64,000 nt of DNA from Enterobacter pseudoroggenkampii. Its GTDB lineage: Bacteria > Pseudomonadota > Gammaproteobacteria > Enterobacterales > Enterobacteriaceae. The stretch is taken from the NCBI RefSeq assembly GCF_026420145.1, contig NZ_JAPMLV010000001.1, forward strand, positions 1,240,001-1,304,000. The letters are read 5' to 3'. Positions within the stretch are counted from its first letter, which is position 1. Each line of letters opens with the position of its first letter. Shown here piece after piece: positions 34,741-42,728 of the stretch. Position numbers and translations under genes: made by a program. The notes under the pieces are model-generated. The model was not told the origin of the DNA. It was given only the letters and a program-made list of their open reading frames with translations, and searched no databases.

Positions 34741-35577
34741 ATGAGAAACATCGAACTGCGTCATACGTTCCCCCATTTACTTTCGGGCCGCAGCCTGAAA
34801 AACATCGCGCCGGGCGTCGTTCTGGCGTTACTGGCCGCGCCCGTACTGGCGGCAGAACAGAGTCAGGATAACGTCTTAACCCTGGGGGGCGGCGTGGACG
34901 TCGCGCCACGCTACTCGGGTTCAGATAAAACTCGCGTCAGCGCAGCTCAGGTGGTGGATTACGCCATGGCCAACGGTTTTTTTATCGGTACCACGCGGGG
35001 GATCGGTTACGGCAACAACATTGGTAACCTGGATTACAGCGCAGCGCTGAGCTATCGAGTTGGTCGTAAAGATAAAGACGTGAGCAGCGATTCGATCAGC
35101 TCCGGCAGCGACGAGCTACGGGGGATGGGCGAGATAAAAGGCTCGGCTGTCGTTGTGCCTGGGCTGGAGTACAAGGTGACCGACTGGCTTCATCTGCAGC
35201 TGCAGGCTGAGGTACCGGTTTCTGAAAGGGACAACGGTGAAGCGGTACATTTCGGCATTTCCAGCCCGTTCTACACCTCACCAAAAAATGCGGTGACGCT
35301 GGCGCTGACCGGCAGTTGGGGTTCCGGCAAGTATATGCAGACCTACTACGGGGTAAACGCCGCCCAGTCGGCCGCATCGGGATTTGCCCGACATGACGCC
35401 GGGGCCGGGATTTATGCCTGGTCGATGAACCTTGACTGGACCCACAAGCTCACCTCTCGCTGGAGCGTGCTTGCCTCAGCGGGCGTTACGCAGCTGACGG
35501 GGGATGCGGGTGATAGCCCGATTGTGCATCGTAAAACGTCGCCTGCGGGGAGTTTGAAGGTGACGTACAGTTTTTGA
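34741..35577 (+). CDS. MipA/OmpV-family outer-membrane protein
   Basis: A 278-residue outer-membrane beta-barrel of the MipA/OmpV family: signal peptide to about residue 39 (GVVLALLAAPVLAAEQ), then strands such as LTLGGGVDVAPRYSGSDKTRV and a terminal Phe (SLKVTYSF) typical of barrel proteins. The start at 34741 follows AAGGG. It is divergent from the two-component system, which probably controls it. MipA relatives have been tied to peptidoglycan assembly and antibiotic entry; the role here is not proven. Confidence 0.85.
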   Translation: MRNIELRHTFPHLLSGRSLKNIAPGVVLALLAAPVLAAEQSQDNVLTLGGGVDVAPRYSGSDKTRVSAAQVVDYAMANGFFIGTTRGIGYGNNIGNLDYSAALSYRVGRKDKDVSSDSISSGSDELRGMGEIKGSAVVVPGLEYKVTDWLHLQLQAEVPVSERDNGEAVHFGISSPFYTSPKNAVTLALTGSWGSGKYMQTYYGVNAAQSAASGFARHDAGAGIYAWSMNLDWTHKLTSRWSVLASAGVTQLTGDAGDSPIVHRKTSPAGSLKVTYSF

Positions 35578-35875
35578 TGGTTGGCCGTGGTGGCTTAACG
35601 TTTTGAGCGCGCACTAACAGTGTAGATAAACCGCTCCGGTTGAGATGGCGGGGCGGTTATCCTTGCTGATAGTTACAGCACTGCACACGTGGTTGTCGGA
35701 TTTATCTAAAGCTCCATTGTGCTGTAATGACAAACACGGAGGGGATGATAATATCCACATCCATTCCAAAATAAGACATAAATCTATAGTTTATTGAGTA
35801 CAGTTTTATTTCATCGGCAGAGCAGCCTCCAGGTATAATGTCCGCTCAGATAAACGGCAAAGAGGGTGTGATAAG
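35578..35875. other. Intergenic region (298 bp)
   Basis: An imperfect hairpin (AACCGC ... GCGGTT, about 35627-35658) follows the MipA gene and may act as a weak terminator. The rest is AT-rich and probably contains the promoter of the VOC gene. Nothing else is recognised. Confidence 0.4.
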
Positions 35876-36301
35876 ATGCTGACATATATCACCATAGGTA
35901 CAAATGACCTTCAGCGCTCCGTGGCGTTTTATGACGCTGTTTTTAGAGTGCTTGGCTATTCACGTGTGCCTGCCTGGACAGAAGGTTGGGCAATGTGGGG
36001 AGATGAAAATAATACGGAGGAGGGTTTCAGCTTCTGTATTTGCCCTCCTTTTGACGGGCATACCGCAACGGCGGGAAACGGGACAATGTTCGCATTCCGT
36101 GCCGATAACGCGGACCTTGTCAGACGGTTCCATGCGGCAGGCCTCCTTGCGGGCGGGAAGAATGAAGGCGCGCCGGGTACACGAACCGCGTACGGACCCG
36201 ATTTTTATGTTGCCTACCTGCGCGATCCTGATGGGAATAAGCTGGCATGTGTTTGTCAGCATTATTCTCCGGAGGCAGATGAGGATTCAAAGGAACAATA
36301 G
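35876..36301 (+). CDS. VOC-family (glyoxalase-like) protein
   Basis: A 141-residue protein of the vicinal-oxygen-chelate fold: MLTYITIGTNDLQRSVAFYDAVF at the N-terminus and FYVAYLRDPDGNKLACVC near the end are the paired beta-alpha-beta-beta-beta halves. Members include lactoylglutathione lyases and fosfomycin/bleomycin resistance proteins; the subclass is not clear. GAGGGTG precedes the start. It stands alone between repeats and marks the left edge of an accessory patch. Confidence 0.82.
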   Translation: MLTYITIGTNDLQRSVAFYDAVFRVLGYSRVPAWTEGWAMWGDENNTEEGFSFCICPPFDGHTATAGNGTMFAFRADNADLVRRFHAAGLLAGGKNEGAPGTRTAYGPDFYVAYLRDPDGNKLACVCQHYSPEADEDSKEQ

Positions 36302-36344
36302 TTTCTCCATGGATGAAATTTAGGATGTTTGGCGGTGACTAAAT

Positions 36345-36397
36345 CAGCCGTGTAATAGGGCGTTCCCTACGAGTAATCTCAATTCAGAACACGGCTG
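36345..36397. repeat. Inverted repeat, 9-bp arms
   Basis: CAGCCGTGT (36345-36353) and ACACGGCTG (36389-36397) are perfect reverse complements, with a second hairpin 44 bases further on. This 36.34-36.48 kb stretch has no gene and looks like a palindrome cluster. Confidence 0.55.
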
Positions 36398-36440
36398 GCG
36401 CAGTCCGCCTCTGGCTCGATGCGGACGATCTGACTGTGCT

Positions 36441-36472
36441 TAAGGTCCGCAGTGAGCGAAAAGCGGACCTTA
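36441..36472. repeat. Palindromic repeat of the GAGCGGA family
   Basis: TAAGGTCCGC and GCGGACCTTA are perfect 10-base arms around AGTGAGCGAAAA. Related sequences occur at 23.6, 39.5, 41.2 and 45.0 kb, so this is a member of a dispersed palindromic family. Confidence 0.7.
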
Positions 36473-36572
36473 GTGTTGTCCGCCGATTGGCCATGTTTCG
36501 GCGAGTCGCGTGGTATTCCGTACCGGAAACGTCGCCAGTACCTTACTGGCGCTGCTGGTAACGACGTTATGG

Positions 36573-36866
36573 TCAATCACCTGCTTTTAACAAGCCGATT
36601 GCATGGTCAAGTTGCTTGTAGAGCTTGTATCTCAAATCATCTAATGCGTCATTTTCTCGAATTAGAGGCAGCCCATTTTTATGGAGAACAATATCGTTAA
36701 ATGATCCCATCCCGCCGTAAAGTTTTTTCAATGAATAAATGGATGATTCAAAATCAATATCGAGTTCGATCGCCAGTTTTTCAAATGTTTTTGCCCATGA
36801 ATCCTCCTCATTGGAGGATAGTATTTTAATGATCTCAATTACTGTTTTCTTTATTTCATTTTTCAT
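36573..36866 (-). CDS. DUF6966-like small protein
   Basis: A 97-residue soluble acidic protein with the segment KKLYGGMGSFNDIVLHKNG, which I recall from the DUF6966 family, whose members often appear in immunity-type or accessory contexts. Its ATG overlaps the stop of the upstream DHA2 transporter gene (ATGA), so it should be translated from the same mRNA. Function unknown; a partner role to the pump, or an unrelated cargo gene, are both possible. Confidence 0.68.
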   Translation of the reverse strand: MKNEIKKTVIEIIKILSSNEEDSWAKTFEKLAIELDIDFESSIYSLKKLYGGMGSFNDIVLHKNGLPLIRENDALDDLRYKLYKQLDHAIGLLKAGD

Positions 36867-38401
36867 TTCCAGTCACCACTTCCAGGTATCTTAACGCCAT
36901 TTTCTTTAAAAATAAGAAAACTGCATATAGCCAATATCCATACAGAAACTGAACCATAAATCATCACCCATCCGAAACCTTGAGATAGCGCTCCCTGGAC
37001 AGTAGTACTGGAAATGTTCATAACTGGGGTGATCTGTTCCATCATCGTAATATTTCCTGCAGACAGCCCCTCAGCCAACTGACGCAATTGCGTGAAATCT
37101 GTTGCTCCTGATAATGTGGAACGAAGGTGGTCGGATATCCCTTCGACAAGAATAAACCCCATCAGTGCAATATTGATGGCAAGGCTGATCATTCGTGCGC
37201 TGATGTCAATGCCAGAAGCCATTCCAGCGCGCTCATTCGCCACTGAACCTGTTGTGGTATTCGTCACTGGCGTATTGGTAATACCCAGCCCAATACCCGC
37301 CAGCAGACATCCCGGCAGCATTGTTAACCAACTTGCAGACTCCAGGCTACTGCCCCATTTCATCAGAAGAAAACCTGCTCCTATAGTAAATAGCCCGGCC
37401 GGAATGACAACCTCTGCACGGTATCGTAGGGACAACTTTTCGCCCACTGGTGGAAATACCAATGTTGGCAATGTATAGGCCAATAGTGAGAGTCCTGCAG
37501 CGACATTGCTATAACCTAAAACATTCTGAAAATACAGTGGGATATATATCATGAAGGGCCAGAAGCTGAAGTTCATACCAACCGAACCGAGCAATGCTCC
37601 AGAGAAGCGACGGATACGAAACACCGAGAAGTCAAACATAGGCGCACTATTACTCCGTTCTGCCATGATAAAGATGACCAAACAGAGTAGCGTTGCACCG
37701 AGGAGAGTAATGGCAACAGGACTTATGAAGCCTAATGTGGGTGCCTGAGTGATGTACCAGACAAGTCCAAATACGGACAGTGACAGGAATACGATACCTT
37801 TGACATCAAGACTGCGTTCCTGAGGGTCACGAGATTCCTCAACCCCCATAAATACAAGTGCTAACGCGATAATAGCTATCGGAACATGAACGAGAAAGAC
37901 CCATTCCCAACTTGAAATAGCGACAATTGCGGCGCCGATAATCGGACCAAAACCCAGCCCCAAGCCAAAAACAATGCCCCATGAGCCAAAAGCCTTTCCA
38001 CGTGCCCCACTTTCAGTAAACTGATTGGACAACACTGCGATCTGGCAAATTAACATGGCTCCTCCCGCCATACCCTGCAAAAAGCGACCGGCAATGAGAA
38101 CTGACGTATTTGTTGCCAGTCCGCAAACTAACGTCGTCACGCTGAATAACATCAGGCTGACAACAAAAAGGCGTTTGCGCCCGTAACGGTCAGCCAAAGT
38201 GCCAATAGCCATCAGTATAGCGGTGCAGGCGAGCGTATAGGCATTCATAATCCACTGCAATTCTTTGAAATCACTAAGCAATACTGTTTCAAGTGTAGGT
38301 AGTATCACTGGAATGCTTGATATTTCCAGACCGAACATCAACGAAGCCAGACAGACAGCCGCAAGAGTTAATGCGTTTTTGGCTGAGGGGGAGATGGTCA
38401 T
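36863..38401 (-). CDS. DHA2-type MFS multidrug transporter
   Basis: A 512-residue inner-membrane exporter with about 14 hydrophobic segments. The motif LADRYGRKRLF (MFS motif A) and GIVFGLGLGFGPIIGAAIV (antiporter motif C) point to the DHA2/EmrB-QacA drug:H+ antiporter class. The ATG at 38401 has AGGGAA seven bases upstream. It is divergent from a LysR regulator and overlaps a small downstream gene by four bases. Base composition is more AT-rich by eye than the oqx genes, consistent with acquisition. Confidence 0.9.
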   Translation of the reverse strand: MTISPSAKNALTLAAVCLASLMFGLEISSIPVILPTLETVLLSDFKELQWIMNAYTLACTAILMAIGTLADRYGRKRLFVVSLMLFSVTTLVCGLATNTSVLIAGRFLQGMAGGAMLICQIAVLSNQFTESGARGKAFGSWGIVFGLGLGFGPIIGAAIVAISSWEWVFLVHVPIAIIALALVFMGVEESRDPQERSLDVKGIVFLSLSVFGLVWYITQAPTLGFISPVAITLLGATLLCLVIFIMAERSNSAPMFDFSVFRIRRFSGALLGSVGMNFSFWPFMIYIPLYFQNVLGYSNVAAGLSLLAYTLPTLVFPPVGEKLSLRYRAEVVIPAGLFTIGAGFLLMKWGSSLESASWLTMLPGCLLAGIGLGITNTPVTNTTTGSVANERAGMASGIDISARMISLAINIALMGFILVEGISDHLRSTLSGATDFTQLRQLAEGLSAGNITMMEQITPVMNISSTTVQGALSQGFGWVMIYGSVSVWILAICSFLIFKENGVKIPGSGDWK

Positions 38402-38511
38402 GGTGGTTCCCTGTAGCTTGAGATAGCTGAACATTAATTCCCGGCTTTAAAACAAGCCGGACATTATTATCATGAGGTGCAATTAATATTTGAGCTCTTA
38501 TTTTGGCGTCA

Positions 38512-38538
38512 TTGACGCTATGACGGAAATGATATAAT
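38512..38538 (+). promoter_or_regulatory. Promoter of the LysR gene next to the DHA2 pump
   Basis: TTGACG (38512-38517) and a perfect TATAAT (38533-38538) with a short 15-base spacer. Three close GTCA/GACG repeats around the -35 could be the LysR operator. Confidence 0.5.
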
Positions 38539-38576
38539 TTCGTTACATTAATTAAATTTCATCATTAATCGTAGAT

Positions 38577-39437
38577 ATGGACTTTGACACCAATCTTTTA
38601 CGGGCTTTTATCGCAGTCAAGGACACTGGGAGTTTCACGAGGGCGGCTCAGCGAATGAACCTTACCCAATCCGCCATCAGTCACCAAATCCGTCGCCTTG
38701 AAGAGCAGGCGGGCACGCCTTTGCTGATGCGAACGACACGTAGTCTGACTCTGACAGAAGATGGAGAAGACTTCGTTCGTTACGCCGATCAGGTTTTACG
38801 TGCTCAGGATGCTTTGGTCCGCCGTTTCCAGCGTTCCTCAGTCTCCGGCGTGGTGCGGTTTGGTGTGCCCGAAAACTTCATGGGAAATCGGCTTCCGCCT
38901 CTGTTGTCAAGATTCGCCCATCTTTTTCCGGATGTTCGACTTGATGTCACTGTGGATACTTACTTGAACTTGCAGTCAGAAGTCGATGCTAACGGGCTGG
39001 ACCTGGCAGTGGTGATGTCTTTGTCAGGTAAGCACGATGATGGCATGGTGTTACGAAAAACACAGTTTGTCTGGGCAGCAGCGCGATCTTTTGAATATAA
39101 GTGTGACACGCCACTACCTCTGGCATTTGCTCCGGAACCTTGTGTTCATCGACAGATTGGAGTTAAAGCCCTGGACGGAGCCGACGTTAAGTGGCGTATG
39201 GCCTTTACATCACCAAGCCAGCAGGGATTGCGTGCTGCGGTTCTGGCTGGACTTGCTATTACGGCCATACCACATAGTGACCTGGAGCCGGGGATGACCG
39301 TTTTTGACAGACAATACGGTTTACCAGAATTGCCGACCGCTTACTTCACTCTCATTTGGAGTAGGAGGGGAAAGACTCCTTCCGCTATTGAGTTTGGAAA
39401 TCTTCTGTATGAGATGGCAGGTGTTGTTTCCGAATAA
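38577..39437 (+). CDS. LysR-type regulator of the DHA2 pump
   Basis: A 286-residue LysR regulator with N-terminal helix-turn-helix (GSFTRAAQRMNLTQSAISHQIRRLEE) and an effector domain. It is divergent from the DHA2 transporter across 175 bases, so control of that pump is the simplest inference. The effector is unknown. Confidence 0.9.
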   Translation: MDFDTNLLRAFIAVKDTGSFTRAAQRMNLTQSAISHQIRRLEEQAGTPLLMRTTRSLTLTEDGEDFVRYADQVLRAQDALVRRFQRSSVSGVVRFGVPENFMGNRLPPLLSRFAHLFPDVRLDVTVDTYLNLQSEVDANGLDLAVVMSLSGKHDDGMVLRKTQFVWAAARSFEYKCDTPLPLAFAPEPCVHRQIGVKALDGADVKWRMAFTSPSQQGLRAAVLAGLAITAIPHSDLEPGMTVFDRQYGLPELPTAYFTLIWSRRGKTPSAIEFGNLLYEMAGVVSE

Positions 39438-39493
39438 AAAGTTCAGCTTGCCTGCTCCCCATTGCTCCACACAAACAGTTATTCGTTACGTCC

Positions 39494-39557
39494 CCTCCTG
39501 GCACGAAGCGGACAAGATGGCTAGGCTGAAGGTCTGTTGTGAGCGAGGAGCGGACAT
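39494..39557. repeat. GAGCGGA-family palindromic element, degenerate
   Basis: CCTGGCACGAAGCGGACA at the left and GTGAGCGAGGAGCGGACAT at the right resemble the arms of the 41.2-kb element, but the pairing has decayed. It lies in the 190-base gap after the LysR gene. Confidence 0.5.
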
Positions 39558-39631
39558 ACTTGTACAAAGCATAGCGTCGGATTACAGTGAGGACATTGAT
39601 TGATAAGTAAGTCGAATCAAAGCTGTAGCCA

Positions 39632-39931
39632 ATGAAACAAAAACTTCGCAAACGTAACCAGGACTGGATATCAAGGCAATTGCAACGTGCGCACAAAGAG
39701 GAAATGCCGTTAAGTTTCTTTATTAACTTTCCCTCAATACGAGCAAGTTTGTGTAATGGTGAGCGCCTTAAACGGCGTGGTCGTCTCAAGCCGGACTGGG
39801 GTCGCGCGTTGTTTCATCAAGGATGGGGAGAAGGGCCGATGGTTGGGCCACAAGGCTCAGTGTATTGGTTTAACGGGTTTGATAAGGAACAATTACCTGT
39901 AGAATTGTTGCCACTGTGGAAAGATCTCTGA
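39632..39931 (+). CDS. Hypothetical protein (99 aa)
   Basis: I do not recognise this protein. It is strongly basic at the N-terminus (MKQKLRKRNQDWISRQLQRAHK) and aromatic-rich at the C-terminus (FHQGWGEGPMVGPQGSVYWF). No signal or membrane segment. There is no good ribosome site, so it could be a gene remnant. Confidence 0.5.
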   Translation: MKQKLRKRNQDWISRQLQRAHKEEMPLSFFINFPSIRASLCNGERLKRRGRLKPDWGRALFHQGWGEGPMVGPQGSVYWFNGFDKEQLPVELLPLWKDL

Positions 39932-40040
39932 TTGTTTAGAATTTGATTAAATAGCTTTCAGTGTAACGCCTCAACCACGCATAAGACAGCGAGGAGTAGA
40001 GGCCAATTCTACGCAAAGATTACAGTATTCCTGTTGGCCA

Positions 40041-40358
40041 TTAAACGATATTGTCTAGTGAAAGATAATCTACATCGCTGACCGAATCTGCGTATCCCCA
40101 AATCCTATAACCGGTTGAGGTCTCCATTCCAGGGAGATGAATAGCACGAAGAATAGTACCTACCGTGGTATGCTGTTCAACCGTGTTGGTAAAAATATCA
40201 AGATACCGGATTTCCAAATAGCCACCTCCACTGAAATGGTAAAACCACTCGCCATCAAGTGCGGATTCATAGCCATTGAGAAGAGTGACTTTCCATAAGG
40301 GAGGTGATTCCATGCTAACCATTGCGACGCGGATCTCATTCCATTTTGTATTATTCAT
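40041..40358 (-). CDS. DUF6678-like protein
   Basis: A 105-residue soluble protein starting MNNTKWNEIRVAMVSMESPP and containing WKVTLLNGYESALDGEWFYHF, the pattern I recall for DUF6678, a family often seen among immunity-like genes in polymorphic toxin loci. No toxin gene is next to it. Function unknown. Confidence 0.65.
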   Translation of the reverse strand: MNNTKWNEIRVAMVSMESPPLWKVTLLNGYESALDGEWFYHFSGGGYLEIRYLDIFTNTVEQHTTVGTILRAIHLPGMETSTGYRIWGYADSVSDVDYLSLDNIV

Positions 40359-40460
40359 GCAGCTATAAAGCATTCGAACCTCCCAAGGTATGCTCCAGAA
40401 AGAATAACACGCACCTGGATAACAACGTCAGCGCTTGGCACTTTGCAGTCATGAGATTGC

Positions 40461-41036
40461 TTATACTGCTCGGACCAGAACCCAGGCCCAATCAGAGCTA
40501 CAGAGAACACGATAGAAAGGTTTCACGCGGCATTTCACAAAATCAAGAATTTCTGCTTCGCTCCTCGCTGAGGCCCTAGAGGGGTAGCCAGGCCCCCAAT
40601 CATCATAGAGATCATCGTATATGCGGTAAAACTGCCAGCAGATTTTGCTGAGGATACGAGAACCCGGAGATGAGTGAAACGCTGGGATTTGATGCAGCCG
40701 TAACTCTAATTCTTTGGAAGTCTCGGCATGCATCAGAAACCAAGCTTTGATCCTTAGCCACGTCATTGCACTAGCGTTAATGTTGGGCATAACTATGTTT
40801 TGTTCAAACATATATGCACAAAGGTAGCGCTCAATTTCATCTGAATCAGGACGTTTATCTAAATTGAGGGAGGCTAAAATTAACAATGATTCAGAACTTT
40901 TGCCGTAGAGTAGCTCTCTTTCTGCCCACTCAATGATCATCTTGTCATAATCATCGACGCGATAAGCCTCGAAAGATTCACCAAACGTTTTCAAACAAAG
41001 AATTTCGTGAAGGTCAAGTATGTATTTATTTTCCAT
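40461..41036 (-). CDS. Hypothetical protein (191 aa), immunity-like neighbourhood
   Basis: I do not recognise this soluble, Leu/Glu-rich protein (IIEWAERELLYGKSSESLLILASLNLDKR). It has helical-repeat character and Trp-rich ends (DDLYDDWGPGY, SSDWAWVLVRAV). The ATG at 41036 is used; a TTG four codons earlier is open. Its N-terminus lies within the tail of a degraded integrase fragment, so the present gene sits right at an insertion scar. Size and context resemble immunity proteins, but this is not shown. Confidence 0.6.
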   Translation of the reverse strand: MENKYILDLHEILCLKTFGESFEAYRVDDYDKMIIEWAERELLYGKSSESLLILASLNLDKRPDSDEIERYLCAYMFEQNIVMPNINASAMTWLRIKAWFLMHAETSKELELRLHQIPAFHSSPGSRILSKICWQFYRIYDDLYDDWGPGYPSRASARSEAEILDFVKCRVKPFYRVLCSSDWAWVLVRAV

Positions 41037-41154
41037 AACGTCTTTCAATCCTTGTTGTTAAGAGGGGCAAGTGGTTGGCTTCGTTGAGACGATCCGGTGC
41101 AAATTGAGCGTACGCCATTGCCATCTTAATATCAGCATTAACATCCTTGCAAAA
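41026..41154 (-). pseudogene. C-terminal remnant of a tyrosine recombinase (integrase)
   Basis: One minus-strand frame reads FCKDVNADIKMAMAYAQFAP and then DRLNEANHLPLL before a stop. This strongly resembles the integrase end GHxDIKMTMRYAHxAPxHLxEA that carries the catalytic Tyr. An in-frame stop (41155-41157) lies just upstream and no further integrase sequence is visible, so it is a fragment left by a departed or decayed element. Confidence 0.55.
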
Positions 41155-41190
41155 CTACCGTTCCGCTATTAAAGAGTCTCCGGCACTCCA

Positions 41191-41258
41191 ACTTCCGCTC
41201 CTGGCATAAAACTGACATTGCAGAAATAGTAGGTCAGTTTGGATAGAGGAGCGGAAGT
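41191..41258. repeat. 68-bp nested palindrome (MITE/REP-like)
   Basis: Outer arms ACTTCCGCTCCT / AGGAGCGGAAGT are 12 bases, perfect; inner arms AAACTGAC / GTCAGTTT are 8 bases, perfect. The whole unit would fold into a long cruciform or hairpin. It is the best copy of the GAGCGGA family in the window and lies next to the integrase remnant. Confidence 0.75.
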
Positions 41259-41319
41259 ATGCAATCGCTATCATAGCTGATGTCAGCGGCACGCATGTCA
41301 GCCCAAGAAATGTTGTCAG

Positions 41320-41799
41320 TTACTCTATCCAGGGGACAGGTTCACCAATATAGGTGTGTGTGCAGCAGCGGCAAGTTACTTTCACGTCCTTTCCCGTAAT
41401 TGAAGGATTTACCTGTTGCAGAATTCCATTCTCATCAACAAACAGACCCGGATAAAAACTACTTTCGCCAATGCAGACTAAATCTCTTCGCTGATGCTCA
41501 TGTCGTGCAACTAACCAGAATACAGGCTCGGTAGTATCAAGACGCCCACATACTTCACTGAATATTTCATCCCATGGTTTGCCAATGTGTTTGATCAGAA
41601 AATGAAACAATGGTGTGTAATCTCGGCCACGCTTCTGTCTGCCATGTATTGTCCCGCGCTTTGCAAGTAGCTCTTTTCCGACTTTTTTACAATTGCGCTC
41701 CCAGCGATACTCAGCACCAGGATTATTAGAATGGTGTCGTGTAGTGGTGTTGACGCTGCGATACAGCTTACGGGACTTATTCTGTTGATGAGTACGCAT
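41320..41799 (-). CDS. Conserved hypothetical protein with CxCC-H motif
   Basis: A 159-residue soluble protein, very basic in the first 60 residues (SRKLYRSVNTTTRHHSNNPG), with a C-terminal Cys cluster VTCRCCTHTYIG that could bind zinc. I recall relatives in enterobacterial accessory regions without known function. The preceding 229 bases hold no gene. Confidence 0.65.
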   Translation of the reverse strand: MRTHQQNKSRKLYRSVNTTTRHHSNNPGAEYRWERNCKKVGKELLAKRGTIHGRQKRGRDYTPLFHFLIKHIGKPWDEIFSEVCGRLDTTEPVFWLVARHEHQRRDLVCIGESSFYPGLFVDENGILQQVNPSITGKDVKVTCRCCTHTYIGEPVPWIE

Positions 41800-42028
41800 A
41801 GCTCGATCTCGGGCATCCTTTCTTTTGTGGGTCGGTAGCGCCTGCCGGAGCTAGATTCAATAGTGTGTGGCTGTATTAAAAACAACCATGCTTACAGACA
41901 GGTGCATTATGCTGAAATACAGTCCTACTGAAACTACCAAAAAATCCGCTCATGACATAAAGAGTACATGGCCTGAAGCAGCATGGCGGAGTTGAGCAAA
42001 GCGCGCCATTCAACACATAATCATGATG

Positions 42029-42430
42029 CTAGCCGCGCATGTCGAAGCCGGATTTTTGAAAATCTCTATAAACTTCTGGATTGCTGAAGGCCGGGAATTT
42101 GGCTTTATGGGCGGCTGATTTTATCGCTTCGCAATAGGCTCTATTGCCGTTACTGGTTGAGATGCTTAAAGGTGTGCCATCCTGAGCAAATTCCATATGC
42201 AACCTGCATTTTTTCCCTTTCCAGTTTTGTGGCTCTTCAATTTCGGCGTTTATTGCCGCCCTGATTGCCCGCGCCTGCGCGCCCCATTCATCCCGATCGT
42301 CCCAGCGTCCTGAACCGCAATTACCCGTTGCCGTGGTCTTATGGCAACCGGAAGGGTGTAGCGGCGCGCATCCCGCGGCCAGGTTCACCAGTATAGCCGC
42401 CATAGCGATTTTCTTTACTGCTTGAGACAT
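42029..42430 (-). CDS. Orphan TolA C-terminal domain lipoprotein
   Basis: A 133-residue lipoprotein: signal peptide with lipobox LAAGC (Cys21), a short Cys-containing linker, then a domain that reads like TolA domain III: WGAQARAIRAAINAEIEEPQ, GKKCRLHMEFAQDGTPLSIS, AYCEAIKSAAHKAKFPAFS and a final FQKSGFDMRG. In TolA this domain contacts TolB and is the target of colicins and filamentous-phage g3p. Here it lacks the membrane anchor and long helix. Start at the ATG 42430 (GAAG upstream); a GTG two codons earlier is possible. Confidence 0.8.
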   Translation of the reverse strand: MSQAVKKIAMAAILVNLAAGCAPLHPSGCHKTTATGNCGSGRWDDRDEWGAQARAIRAAINAEIEEPQNWKGKKCRLHMEFAQDGTPLSISTSNGNRAYCEAIKSAAHKAKFPAFSNPEVYRDFQKSGFDMRG

Positions 42431-42728
42431 TCCCACTTCTTACCCCGCAATCCATTTAAGCTTCAGTAATGTTTAAATATTCTTCCGTAATTCCTGGCCT
42501 CTTTTCAACTACCAATAACGGGTTACAACGTCGGCGACCTGGCTGCCGGTTCCACCTCCGACTAACCGTTCGTTTTTGAACTATGTTTAACACCAGTCAG
42601 AATAATAAAATGGTTAAGCATTTACAGGACCTGAGCGGCGGGGCCTCCGTCCGGAGCATTTGAAAGCCAGAACCTCACATAAAAGTGTGCCAACATCTCG
42701 TGGGTAATATTAATGTCCGGAGAATAAC
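42431..42728. other. Intergenic region between TolA-like and SulP genes (298 bp)
   Basis: The divergent promoters of both neighbours must lie here. A small GC hairpin (CGGGGCCTCCG, about 42638-42655) is visible; no gene is recognised. Confidence 0.4.

Noticed and set aside
36345..36472. Possible CRISPR array because of repeated short palindromes
   Set aside because: Only two unrelated inverted repeats, no regular repeat-spacer unit and no cas genes anywhere in the window.
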